This document shows, one piece after another, positions 17,787 through 25,489 of a stretch of 64,000 bases of DNA. The notes under the pieces are model-generated. The model ran no database searches, was not told where the DNA came from, and saw only the letters and a program-made list of their open reading frames with translations. The translations under genes were made by a program, and so were the position numbers. Source of the DNA: Lachnospiraceae bacterium (GTDB lineage: Bacteria > Bacillota > Clostridia > Lachnospirales > Lachnospiraceae). The stretch covers positions 29,221 through 93,220 of the forward strand of contig CABIXN010000010.1 in NCBI GenBank assembly GCA_902362715.1. The letters run 5' to 3'. Every line of letters begins with the position of its first letter. Within the stretch, counting starts at the first letter, position 1.

Positions 17787-19343
17787 ATGCTAAGCAAACA
17801 CACCCTCTGGATTGTATTTATTTTATATCTCTGTTTTTTATTCTTTATCGCCAGCTTTGGCAGTCTGTTTCAGAGACACAAAACAAGAAATGCAGAAGAC
17901 TTTTCCACCAGCGGCGGTACCATCCGCTGGCCCTTTCTTGTTATGACATACATCGCCTCGCTGATGAGCACCTGGGTCTTTTTTGCCGGCCCCGGCGCAT
18001 ACTATCGTGGCGGTTTCGGATACTGGGCCAGCGAGCTTAGTTTTATCTGTCTTTTTCCAGTCATTGTTCATTTTGTTATGAACAAAGTATGGATTATTAA
18101 CCGCAGCCGGCACTACACTACCCCGGCAGACATTTACTATGACCGCTTTAAAAGCCCTGTTCTGAGATTTATTCTGGCTCTTGTATTTTTAAGTGCTTCT
18201 TTTCCAATGGTAACCTCTGTATTAATTGCCATTTCCAAAGCTGCTGAAATCGCAACCGGCGGAAAAATAAATTACCGCTATATTCTTTTAATTATCGGAA
18301 TTGTGATTGTCGCCTATGTTATGATCGGAGGCTTGAAATCAATCGTAATCACGGATACCATCCAGGGGCTTTTGTACATTGCAATTTTATGGATTATTGT
18401 CATTGTCTGTCTGCTGATTGGCTTTAACGGTTCTCTGGGAAATGCGGTCTCCACTGTGTGGGAAAATACCAGCGAATGGTTTTCTTATCCCGGCCCTGAT
18501 AACTGGGTCCCCTACAGCGCCCGCCTTGGATACCCCTTATGCTGTGCCATTGGATGGACAATTATGCTGCCTCACGTATTTATCCGTTCCGGCTACGCTG
18601 GCTCTTCCCTGCAGACCCAGCGCAAACTGATGTTTTTAACACCGGTGCTTCAGGTTATTGTATGGAGCGGATGTATGATTATCGGTCTTGTTGCTATGGG
18701 ACTGATGCCGGGTCTTAGCACATCCGAAACAGAATACATTATTCCCTATCTGATACAGAATGTGATTCAGAATATTCATCCGGCTGCAGCTTTTATTCTG
18801 ATGATTGGCTTTTTCATTGGTTCCGTATCAGTAGGTGTAACTACCGCAGACTCTTTTCTTCTTGTTTCCGGATCTATTTTAACAGAAGATATTCTTGTAA
18901 ATACACTGCATCTGAAACTCAGCGAAAAAGGAAAGCTGACGGCCGTCCGCATTGTAATCGCCTTTATCGGCGTAATTAGTATTTTTATGGCATTAAAGCC
19001 GCCGGGACTGATTTTCACACTGATTATGTTTGCCAACGCCATTGTTATGCCGCTGTTTCCAATTCTGGTTATCGGCATCTACTGGAAACGGGCAACAAAA
19101 CAGGCTGCTATTATCTCAGCAGCCGTGGGCACCGCACTGGTACTGATGACTTATTTCGTATGGAATCTGGGCGGATCCTGGTATGGAACCTTTGGTCTTA
19201 TAGGAAGCACAGTCTGTATGATCTTTTTCAGCCTTATTACAAAACAGAATCCCGCTGACAGCACCGCATTTTACGAGGCTTTGAAAAAAGGCGAAGAGGA
19301 ATTTTATGAAACAGAGCCCCGGCAAACTAAGACAGAATCATAA
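17787..19343 (+). CDS. Sodium:solute symporter (SSS family)
   Basis: This 518-residue polytopic protein has about 13 membrane helices and SSS-family features such as GGLKSIVITDTIQGLLY and GFFIGSVSVGVTTADSFLL. Such carriers use a sodium gradient to import organic solutes (pantothenate, proline, sugars and others). A small two-helix protein precedes it by four bases, as in PanF-type pairs. It diverges from the xanthine-dehydrogenase-like gene and converges with the aminotransferase, so a purine-derived or amino-acid-like substrate is possible, though not shown. Confidence 0.82.
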   Translation: MLSKHTLWIVFILYLCFLFFIASFGSLFQRHKTRNAEDFSTSGGTIRWPFLVMTYIASLMSTWVFFAGPGAYYRGGFGYWASELSFICLFPVIVHFVMNKVWIINRSRHYTTPADIYYDRFKSPVLRFILALVFLSASFPMVTSVLIAISKAAEIATGGKINYRYILLIIGIVIVAYVMIGGLKSIVITDTIQGLLYIAILWIIVIVCLLIGFNGSLGNAVSTVWENTSEWFSYPGPDNWVPYSARLGYPLCCAIGWTIMLPHVFIRSGYAGSSLQTQRKLMFLTPVLQVIVWSGCMIIGLVAMGLMPGLSTSETEYIIPYLIQNVIQNIHPAAAFILMIGFFIGSVSVGVTTADSFLLVSGSILTEDILVNTLHLKLSEKGKLTAVRIVIAFIGVISIFMALKPPGLIFTLIMFANAIVMPLFPILVIGIYWKRATKQAAIISAAVGTALVLMTYFVWNLGGSWYGTFGLIGSTVCMIFFSLITKQNPADSTAFYEALKKGEEEFYETEPRQTKTES

Positions 19344-19351
19344 TCAAATGC

Positions 19352-19396
19352 AAAAGAACAGTATCTTACCCAATAAGTAAAAGTGCTGTTCTTTCT
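19352..19396. terminator. Bidirectional terminator between the symporter and aminotransferase genes
   Basis: The arms AAAGAACAG (19353-19361) and CTGTTCTTT (19386-19394) form a stem followed by T-rich sequence on the plus strand and preceded by A-rich sequence, so it can serve both convergent genes. Confidence 0.6.
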
Positions 19397-19409
19397 ATTT
19401 ATAATTTTA

Positions 19410-20543
19410 TCATTCTTCCACTGCCTGCAAAAACAGCTCTCTCATACTGTCCTTCAATGAAATCCCAAGTTTTTTCATTGTCTGATCCAATGCATCAAAT
19501 ACCGCCGTCATTTTATCTTGATAAGCATTATTGCCCATATGTCCAATACGGATTACTTTTCCTTTCAGTTGGTCAAAGGAACCCGCCAGCATAATCTGAT
19601 GATCCTTAAGCATCGTCTTAAGAATGGCCGTATCAGTTGTTCCGTCAGGCACCTCAAATACCGTAACTGTATTGGAAAAACCGCTGTTTTGATACAGTTT
19701 TAAACCTGCCCCCGTCACTGCCCTCCGGGATGCCTTTGCAATTCTTTCATGTCTTATTAAAATATCTTTATCAGCTGCAATTTGTTCTATCGCCTCTCTC
19801 AGCCCATAAATGTCGCTGACAGGCATCGTATATGGAAACCATTTCTCCTTGTAATAGTTTTCAAACACTTTCAGATTCGCATAAAAAGATGCAATTGGTG
19901 TCTTACGGCTGTTGATGGCACGTTTAGCATCCTGGCTGACAGTCACAAAGGTAAGGCCCGGAGGAGCCGAAACCACCTTCTGAGAGCCTCCGCATAAAAT
20001 ATCTATCTGCGCATCTGTTACAGATAACGGTTCTCCAAAAGCCGTCGAAACCGCATCTGTTATCGTTAAAATACCATATCTTTTCAGCAGCGGGCAGATA
20101 ACGGATACATCGTTTAGCATACCGCTTGGCGTATCTCCATGTACAACGGTAGCATATTTAAAATCATGATCCTTTTCCAGGAACTTTCTCAATTCCTCTG
20201 CATTTAAAGTTTCTCTTGTATCGGCCGAATAAATATAGGGATTTCCTCCGTACATAGCCACAAAATCAGCAAATCCTCTTCCAAAAATTCCATTATCAAG
20301 AACAAGAACCCTGTCAGAAGGTTCTGTCAAAGAGGCACAGGCTGCTTCCAGTCCTAAAATTCCCTCTCCGCCTAATATCAATGTTTCATTTTCCGTATGG
20401 AGCAGCCGGCTGATCAGCTGACAGGTTTCCTGGTAAAATTCCACAAACGTCTCATCCAGATCCGGATTCACAAATTCCCGGCTGCGGGCGCTGCGTACAG
20501 CTTCCGTAACCTCTGTAGGACCCGGGGTCATCATTTTATACAT
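19410..20543 (-). CDS. Class V aminotransferase, PucG / alanine-glyoxylate type
   Basis: This 377-residue PLP-dependent enzyme starts with MTPGPTEV, typical of the serine/alanine-glyoxylate and (S)-ureidoglycine-glyoxylate (PucG) group. The PLP lysine is in CGGSQKVVSAPPG (around residue 189), and the aspartate that contacts the cofactor ring is in TITDAVST. It lies 84 bases after an ECF S-component gene in the same direction and may share its transcript. Proximity of a xanthine-dehydrogenase-like enzyme makes a purine/ureide role attractive, but the sequence equally allows alanine- or phosphonate-type aminotransfer. Confidence 0.8.
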   Translation of the reverse strand: MYKMMTPGPTEVTEAVRSARSREFVNPDLDETFVEFYQETCQLISRLLHTENETLILGGEGILGLEAACASLTEPSDRVLVLDNGIFGRGFADFVAMYGGNPYIYSADTRETLNAEELRKFLEKDHDFKYATVVHGDTPSGMLNDVSVICPLLKRYGILTITDAVSTAFGEPLSVTDAQIDILCGGSQKVVSAPPGLTFVTVSQDAKRAINSRKTPIASFYANLKVFENYYKEKWFPYTMPVSDIYGLREAIEQIAADKDILIRHERIAKASRRAVTGAGLKLYQNSGFSNTVTVFEVPDGTTDTAILKTMLKDHQIMLAGSFDQLKGKVIRIGHMGNNAYQDKMTAVFDALDQTMKKLGISLKDSMRELFLQAVEE

Positions 20544-20627
20544 ATTTTTATCCTTTCTGAAAGTGACACCTTCTGCTGGGTATCTTTCTCTTATAAATTA
20601 CTTTCTGCCTGATTATCTATCAGACTT

Positions 20628-21170
20628 TCATGCTTCTTTCAGGCCAATTCTCTTTGCCGCCGTATTGAGACGCCCCACAATGGCCAGGGTAACCACAGCC
20701 GCCAGGCCAATCTGCAGCAGATTACCCGGTATGGAAGCTGCCGGTGCAATCCAGTTCCCATAAATAATTCCTTCTGCAAGATAATAACCGCCTGCTTTAA
20801 TCACACATGCCACGGCAATTGCTATCGTATACCAGACAAATTTCTGATGGGAACTTTTTTCGGTAATCCGGCCCACAGCAAATCCCATAAATCCTACAAT
20901 CACAAGTGTAAAAGGTGCCCATAAAGTCCAGCCGGACAACAGATCAAAAAGCCCCATTCCAACTCCTCCTGCTATCATTCCTGTCCTTTTCCCAAAAATA
21001 ATTGCTCCCACAAACAAAGGAATATTTCCCAGATGAATCAAACCTCCATTGGCCGCAATTGGCAGCCTTATATTGACGCAGGCAGTAAAGATATATGTCA
21101 ATGCAACAAAGACTGCTGTTACTGTAATAAATCGAATCTGCTGTATACCTCTCTTTTCTGTTTTTTCCAT
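20628..21170 (-). CDS. ECF transporter S component
   Basis: This 180-residue protein has five to six membrane helices and the S-component pattern of the PF07155-type family, including ANGGLIHLGNIPLFVGAI. S components bind a vitamin or precursor and work with a shared energising module (EcfA, A', T), which is not encoded here. Family members take up vitamins such as riboflavin, pyridoxine or thiamine precursors. Its placement before a PLP-dependent aminotransferase hints at a B6-type ligand, which is speculation. No vitamin riboswitch is visible upstream. Confidence 0.78.
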   Translation of the reverse strand: MEKTEKRGIQQIRFITVTAVFVALTYIFTACVNIRLPIAANGGLIHLGNIPLFVGAIIFGKRTGMIAGGVGMGLFDLLSGWTLWAPFTLVIVGFMGFAVGRITEKSSHQKFVWYTIAIAVACVIKAGGYYLAEGIIYGNWIAPAASIPGNLLQIGLAAVVTLAIVGRLNTAAKRIGLKEA

Positions 21171-21268
21171 TTCACAAGCCTTCTTTCTTTTGCTGGAACT
21201 TATCCTACTCTCAGAATGGCTTATTTCATATATCCACTTTTCCTGTTTTTAACCAGTCCAGTTTATGT

Positions 21269-21426
21269 AAAAAAGAATCCTGACACGGCAGGATTCTCCG
21301 CCTGCGGCGGGTCGCTTTTGCGACATGACTCCATTCCGCCGCAGTGCGATCAAAAGCGGAGCGTTTTTTGCTCTATCGGAATCGGTACTTTTCAGCTTTA
21401 TCACAACACGGTATTTCTTATAGCGC
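21269..21426. repeat. Dispersed structured repeat, copy A
   Basis: About 158 bases are closely similar to 33413-33571 (copy B), by eye about 85% identical. The shared parts include AAAAAAGAATCCTG, CTCCGCCTGCGGC, a GCGGAGCGTTTTTT tract and ATCGGTACTTTTCAGCTTTA. The element is dense in hairpins: GAATCCT/AGGATTC (a minus-strand terminator-like stem followed by six T), GTCGC-TTTT-GCGAC and a closing stem near its right end. It lies between the SRP RNA terminator and the ECF gene. No protein is encoded. Confidence 0.7.
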
Positions 21427-21447
21427 AAAAAAGAATGTGCCTTGCAC
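21424..21447 (-). terminator. Terminator of the SRP RNA
   Basis: On the minus strand GAATGTGC-AA-GGCACATTC forms a compact hairpin followed by TTTTTT, about 30 bases past the SRP RNA 3' end. Confidence 0.75.
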
Positions 21448-21474
21448 ATTCTTCACATAAGTCTTTATTCTTTT

Positions 21475-21742
21475 TACCGAGCATCCGGCTTTGAGTTAAT
21501 GGCCACAGACGTTACCTCTACAGTTAACTCAGCCCAGGCACCCTCACGGCACATAGGAGTTTCTGCTTAAGGCTGCTTCATTCCTGACCTGACCTGGTTC
21601 ACAGAGTCCTATTGCGTAAGACCCAAACTTCGACGCCACTTATAGAGGGCAGCTCTGCAGTCAAAAACCCGGGGCCGGATATCACCCCAACTGTAGCGGA
21701 CTGTTGGTACAGGGCACCGCTAACGCCCCAGCTGCTCGGAGA
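21475..21742 (-). ncRNA. ffs: Signal recognition particle RNA, large Firmicutes type
   Basis: The minus strand contains the SRP helix-8 signature: CCAGGTCAGGTCAGGAA is followed by a tetraloop and AGCAGCCTTAAGCAGA. The 5' part carries the Alu-domain sequence GGGGCGTTAGCGGTGCCCTG, and the termini pair (CCGAGCA with TGCTCGG), giving about 268 nt. This is the long SRP RNA that scaffolds Ffh for co-translational membrane targeting. It follows tadA by 22 bases, a conserved order in Firmicutes, and ends at a strong terminator. The end positions are accurate to a few bases. Confidence 0.92.
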
Positions 21743-21764
21743 TTTAAGTATAGCTTTTTTCTGT

Positions 21765-22256
21765 CTAATTGTCAAATTTTTCTGTTTCTTTTTTAGCCTT
21801 TTTCTTTTCTCTTAATTCTTTAAAAAAACTGCTGAGCATGTCTGAACATATCTCTTCTAAAACGCCGCGTATTACTTCTACCTGATGATTAAACTGTCCC
21901 ATCTGCAGCAAATTCAGCACTGAGCCGCAGCAGCCGGCTTTGGGATTCATACTTCCAATCACAACTTTACTGATTCTAGACTGCACCAGCGCTCCGGCGC
22001 ACATCTGACACGGTTCCAGTGTCACATACATAGTACAGCCTTCCAGCCTCCAGTCCCCCAGTTTCCGGCTGGCTTTCCGGATCGCCAAAAGTTCCGCATG
22101 AGCCAGCGTATTTTTATCTGTATTCCGGCGGTTATATCCTCTGGCAATAATTTTATCTTCACAGACAATCACACATCCAATGGGAACTTCATCAAGCGCC
22201 CAGGCTTTTTTTGCCTGCCGGACAGCTTCTTTCATATACTTTTCATGTTTCTCCAT
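21765..22256 (-). CDS. tadA: tRNA-specific adenosine deaminase
   Basis: The 163-residue zinc enzyme converts A34 to inosine in the anticodon of tRNA-Arg(ACG). The catalytic HAE motif (Glu is the proton shuttle) and the PCQMC zinc motif are both intact, in the contexts NTLAHAELLAIRKA and TLEPCQMCAGALV. Length and the basic C-terminal tail are typical. The SRP RNA gene follows immediately, which supports the assignment over other cytidine/adenosine deaminases. Confidence 0.9.
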   Translation of the reverse strand: MEKHEKYMKEAVRQAKKAWALDEVPIGCVIVCEDKIIARGYNRRNTDKNTLAHAELLAIRKASRKLGDWRLEGCTMYVTLEPCQMCAGALVQSRISKVVIGSMNPKAGCCGSVLNLLQMGQFNHQVEVIRGVLEEICSDMLSSFFKELREKKKAKKETEKFDN

Positions 22257-22335
22257 AGTATCTCTCTTTCTCGGACATTCTTTCTATAGTATAATGCAGA
22301 TATGATCAGAAGTAAATTTGAAAGGATGTGATTTT

Positions 22336-23034
22336 ATGACAATCGGTGGACTGCAAAAAACAACACTGCTTGATTATCCCGGAAAGATAAGCGCCTGTAT
22401 TTTTCTTTCCGGCTGTAATTTCTGCTGCCCTTTTTGTCACAACAGTTCTCTGATTCCAAAAAACATTAAAGGTTTATTTTCTCCTGAAGAAATCCTTTCC
22501 CTGCTTGAAAAACGAAAAAGTATTCTGGACGGGGTCTGTATTTCCGGCGGCGAACCTACACTGCAGGAAGATCTTCCCGAATTTATCCGTGATATAAAAA
22601 AACTTGGATATTTGGTTAAGCTTGACACCAACGGTACCAACCCTAAAATGTTAAGTTTTTTAATATCAGAAAAACTAATAGATGCGGTGGCTATGGATAT
22701 TAAAAATTCCAAAGAAAAATATGCCGCAACCTGCGGTATTACAGATCAGGGGCTCCCCTTTCCGGCAATCTTAAGCTCCGTTGAGCTGTTAAAAAATACA
22801 ACAGATCTATATATTGAGTTCCGCACTACAGTCATCCGGGAATTTCATCATGCATCTGATTTTAAATCTATCGGAGAATGGCTTTTAGGAGCTTCACGCT
22901 ATGTCCTTCAGCCTTTTAAAAGCTCTGACTCCGTCCCGCTCCAAAAACTTCATGCACCTGACTACACAGATTTAAAATATTACCAAAAGCTGTGCCAAAA
23001 CTATATACCTTCGGTAAGCATACGGGGAACTTAA
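22336..23034 (+). CDS. nrdG: Anaerobic ribonucleoside-triphosphate reductase activating protein, radical SAM
   Basis: The 232-residue radical SAM protein carries the CxxxCxxC cluster motif in SGCNFCCPFCHNS. It begins GGLQKTTLLDYPGK, the hallmark of the NrdG2-type activase. It would use a [4Fe-4S] cluster and S-adenosylmethionine to install the glycyl radical on the anaerobic ribonucleotide reductase, which is not in this window. I start it at 22336, where AAAGGATG precedes the ATG. A pyruvate-formate-lyase-activase-like role is the alternative. Confidence 0.82.
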   Translation: MTIGGLQKTTLLDYPGKISACIFLSGCNFCCPFCHNSSLIPKNIKGLFSPEEILSLLEKRKSILDGVCISGGEPTLQEDLPEFIRDIKKLGYLVKLDTNGTNPKMLSFLISEKLIDAVAMDIKNSKEKYAATCGITDQGLPFPAILSSVELLKNTTDLYIEFRTTVIREFHHASDFKSIGEWLLGASRYVLQPFKSSDSVPLQKLHAPDYTDLKYYQKLCQNYIPSVSIRGT

Positions 23035-23057
23035 ATTATACCCAGCCGCCGCCCCTT

Positions 23058-24191
23058 TTAATTCAGATAACGATACCAGTACCCAAACTCTCCTGTTTTT
23101 TGTATACACTGCTCCTGGGTTCTAAATTCTGTGAAACTAAAAATGGACGCCATCACCCGTTCCTGATTCTGAAATACACCCGGGACTCCCAAAAACCAGC
23201 GATTCTCGGACTGTATGTAACCCAAAAGAAGCGCTCCGTAATTAAAATATCCATGGAGCAGAAAACTGTTATTTCTCATAAACCAATATTGTTTGGGCAG
23301 CTGTTTAAAATCTTTGATATCAAAACGGATAGCACGCACATCCGTATCACCCGAAAAAGGATAAATCTCTCTGTGGGTTTTCTTCAATGCATTCCAGCAA
23401 TTTTCCATTCCCGCATTTTTTACTGCTGCGGCACCGGCAGACTGTATCTTCAGTTCCTCTTCTCCCGTAATGCTCTCTTCCTTCTCTATCTGTTCTTCCA
23501 TTATCAGATCAGCATCATCTCCCATGCCTTCCTGTTCACTCCCGCTTTGCTCTATAGGAATTACTTTTTGTTCCAAAGAATCATGCTCTTCTGCTTTTAT
23601 TTCTTTTTCATCTTTTTGCTCCGATTTCAGTATTTCCTGCTCCATCAGACGTTCTACATTTGAAATTACCTTCTTGTCATTTTGAACCTCTGTCGTTTCT
23701 TCCTGAGTATTTTGACCGGGAAATACCCGGATATTGTCCGGTTCCTCTGCCTGCGCAGCCGTTATCTGGGGACGCTCTTTTGTTTCTTCCACATTTTCTT
23801 TTTTCTCCGGACGCAGTCTGTTCCAGTCAGTTTTTTCATCATCCCACTGACTGGCAATTAAAAAGTCATCCTGCAGGGGAATAATAATTCCTCTAATTTG
23901 AGAAAACTGATACATGGTTCCTCCTACAGCAGCGCCGTCAAAACGAAACACACCATCTGCAGAATGGTTTTTTACCGGCAGCTTTCCTATTGAAATCTGC
24001 GGCAGATAGCCCTCTTTTCTGACAAACAGGCATACCTGTATCTCATTGATCTGGCCCGGGCAGTTTTTAATATGAAATTCCATCCTGCATTGATTTTGAC
24101 GCTGTTCCACCTTCGCAAAACCACAATTTAGCTTTTTCTCATTTTTTTCATATTGAAACAGATACGTTATAAACCTTTTATAATTGGACAT
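23058..24191 (-). CDS. Conserved Lachnospiraceae-type protein of unknown function (possibly DUF6128)
   Basis: This 377-residue protein has three parts. Residues 1-125 look like a beta-rich domain with no catalytic motif I recognise. A glutamate/lysine-rich, low-complexity linker follows (about 140-265). The C-terminal domain of about 110 residues is aromatic-rich and includes PKQYWFMRNNSFLLHGYFNYG and GVPGVFQNQERVMA. The layout resembles a family common in Lachnospiraceae (I recall DUF6128), but I cannot confirm the name. There is no signal peptide or membrane segment. It converges on nrdG. Confidence 0.6.
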   Translation of the reverse strand: MSNYKRFITYLFQYEKNEKKLNCGFAKVEQRQNQCRMEFHIKNCPGQINEIQVCLFVRKEGYLPQISIGKLPVKNHSADGVFRFDGAAVGGTMYQFSQIRGIIIPLQDDFLIASQWDDEKTDWNRLRPEKKENVEETKERPQITAAQAEEPDNIRVFPGQNTQEETTEVQNDKKVISNVERLMEQEILKSEQKDEKEIKAEEHDSLEQKVIPIEQSGSEQEGMGDDADLIMEEQIEKEESITGEEELKIQSAGAAAVKNAGMENCWNALKKTHREIYPFSGDTDVRAIRFDIKDFKQLPKQYWFMRNNSFLLHGYFNYGALLLGYIQSENRWFLGVPGVFQNQERVMASIFSFTEFRTQEQCIQKTGEFGYWYRYLN

Positions 24192-24253
24192 ACTTCCTCC
24201 CGATATAGCTTTCTACAATTTATGATTTTTTCTCTAAAATATGATTTTTTTAC

Positions 24254-24306
24254 TTGACAAATCTATCTTATCGGTTATAATGAAATAGAAATCAGTAATA
24301 ATTACT
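24254..24306 (+). promoter_or_regulatory. Promoter and Per/Fur-box-like operator of perR
   Basis: The -35 TTGACA (24254-24259) and -10 TATAAT (24276-24281) are 16 bases apart. The near-palindrome AGTAATAATTACT (24294-24306), embedded in AT-rich sequence, lies just downstream of the start site and resembles a Per/Fur box, suggesting autoregulation. Confidence 0.55.
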
Positions 24307-24327
24307 ATTATCAAGAAAGAGAGAATC

Positions 24328-24729
24328 ATGATTAAACGAAGCAGACAACGGGAATGTATTAAACAGTTTCTTATGGGACGCACAGACCACCCTACAGCGG
24401 AAACAATTTATATGCATCTGCGCAAAGAGATGCCGTCTTTAAGCCTTGGGACAGTTTATCGAAATCTTTCTCTGCTTTCCGAGTTAGGGGAAATTCGAAA
24501 GATTTCCACTGGCATTGGACCTGATCATTTTGATGGGAATACAGCTCCCCATAATCATTTTATCTGCCAGCAGTGCGGACAATTTTTGGATTTGAAAATG
24601 GATAATATCGACCATATCAACGATATTGCCGGAAAAAACTTTGCCGGATTGATTCATGGACACATTACTTATTTCTACGGAATGTGCCCTGAATGTGCAA
24701 AGGAAAAAAGTAGTAAAAAAACCAGTTGA
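24328..24729 (+). CDS. perR: Fur family transcriptional repressor, PerR-like
   Basis: The 133-residue metalloregulator has an N-terminal winged helix (SLGTVYRNLSLLSELGEI) and a C-terminal dimerisation domain with the histidine-rich segment HNHFICQQCG and a second CPEC motif; together these give the four-cysteine structural zinc site of PerR-type proteins. PerR senses peroxide by metal-catalysed histidine oxidation. A rubrerythrin gene follows 80 bases downstream in the same direction, a usual PerR target in clostridia. Zur or Fur function cannot be excluded. Confidence 0.82.
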   Translation: MIKRSRQRECIKQFLMGRTDHPTAETIYMHLRKEMPSLSLGTVYRNLSLLSELGEIRKISTGIGPDHFDGNTAPHNHFICQQCGQFLDLKMDNIDHINDIAGKNFAGLIHGHITYFYGMCPECAKEKSSKKTS

Positions 24730-24809
24730 CATGACTGATTTTTTATAAAACAATAGTAGCATCAATAAATTTTTTATTGAAAAACCAATAGGAAAGGATA
24801 AGGATAAAA

Positions 24810-25352
24810 ATGAAAAAATTTGTATGTACAGTATGTGGTTATGTTCACGAAGGAGATGCAGCACCGGATTTCTGTCCAGTCTGTAAAGCACCTGCAGAAA
24901 AATTCAAAGAGCAGACAGGAGAAATGTCATGGGCTGCTGAGCATGAAGTAGGCGTTGCAAAAGGCGTTAGCGAAGACATTCTTGCAGATTTAAGAGCAAA
25001 CTTCGAAGGCGAATGTTCAGAGGTAGGTATGTACCTTGCTATGGCCCGCGTTGCTCACAGAGAAGGATATCCGGAAATTGGATTATACTGGGAAAAAGCT
25101 GCTTATGAAGAAGCAGAACATGCTGCAAAATTTGCTGAATTACTTGGTGAAGTTATTACAGACAGCACAAAGAAAAATCTTGAAATGCGTGTAGATGCTG
25201 AAAACGGCGCTACAGCTGGTAAATTTGATCTTGCAAAACGTGCAAAAGCTGCTAACCTTGATGCTATTCATGATACTGTTCATGAAATGGCAAGAGACGA
25301 GGCTCGTCACGGAAGAGCATTCAAAGGCTTATTAGAGAGATACTTTGGTTAA
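24810..25352 (+). CDS. rbr: Reverse rubrerythrin
   Basis: This 180-residue protein has an N-terminal rubredoxin-type iron site ([10 protein letters not shown] and CPVCKAP) followed by a four-helix ferritin-like di-iron domain with E-ExxH patterns ([12 protein letters not shown] and [11 protein letters not shown]). Placing the rubredoxin domain first defines the reverse rubrerythrin subtype of strict anaerobes, which reduces hydrogen peroxide and oxygen using NADH-derived electrons. It follows perR and ends at a strong terminator. Its codon use looks more restrained than that of its neighbours, consistent with high expression. Confidence 0.92.
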   Translation: MKKFVCTVCGYVHEGDAAPDFCPVCKAPAEKFKEQTGEMSWAAEHEVGVAKGVSEDILADLRANFEGECSEVGMYLAMARVAHREGYPEIGLYWEKAAYEEAEHAAKFAELLGEVITDSTKKNLEMRVDAENGATAGKFDLAKRAKAANLDAIHDTVHEMARDEARHGRAFKGLLERYFG

Positions 25353-25383
25353 TTCCAAAGCCATATATCATTACATCTAAAAG

Positions 25384-25440
25384 AAAGAACCATTACACAG
25401 GAAAGACTTTTTCCATAAAAATGTGTAATGGTTCTTTTTT
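25384..25440. terminator. Terminator after rubrerythrin
   Basis: AAAGAACCATTACAC pairs with GTGTAATGGTTCTTT, followed by a T run. The A-rich left flank lets it also serve the convergent helicase gene. Confidence 0.8.
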
Positions 25441-25489
25441 ACAATTAATCTATTGCCCCATAATCTTATCATGGGGGAGATAGATCAGC

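Noticed and set aside
21171..21268. TPP or other vitamin riboswitch before the ECF gene
   Set aside because: I looked for conserved TPP, FMN and other vitamin riboswitch cores on the minus strand and found none; the upstream RNA is the SRP RNA.
21249..21494. Small frames across repeat A and the SRP RNA region
   Set aside because: The region is fully explained by the structured repeat, the SRP RNA terminator and the SRP RNA itself.
23485..23700. Possible repeat-like protein in the serine/cysteine-rich plus-strand frames
   Set aside because: These are shadows of the glutamate-rich linker of the minus-strand gene at 23058-24191.
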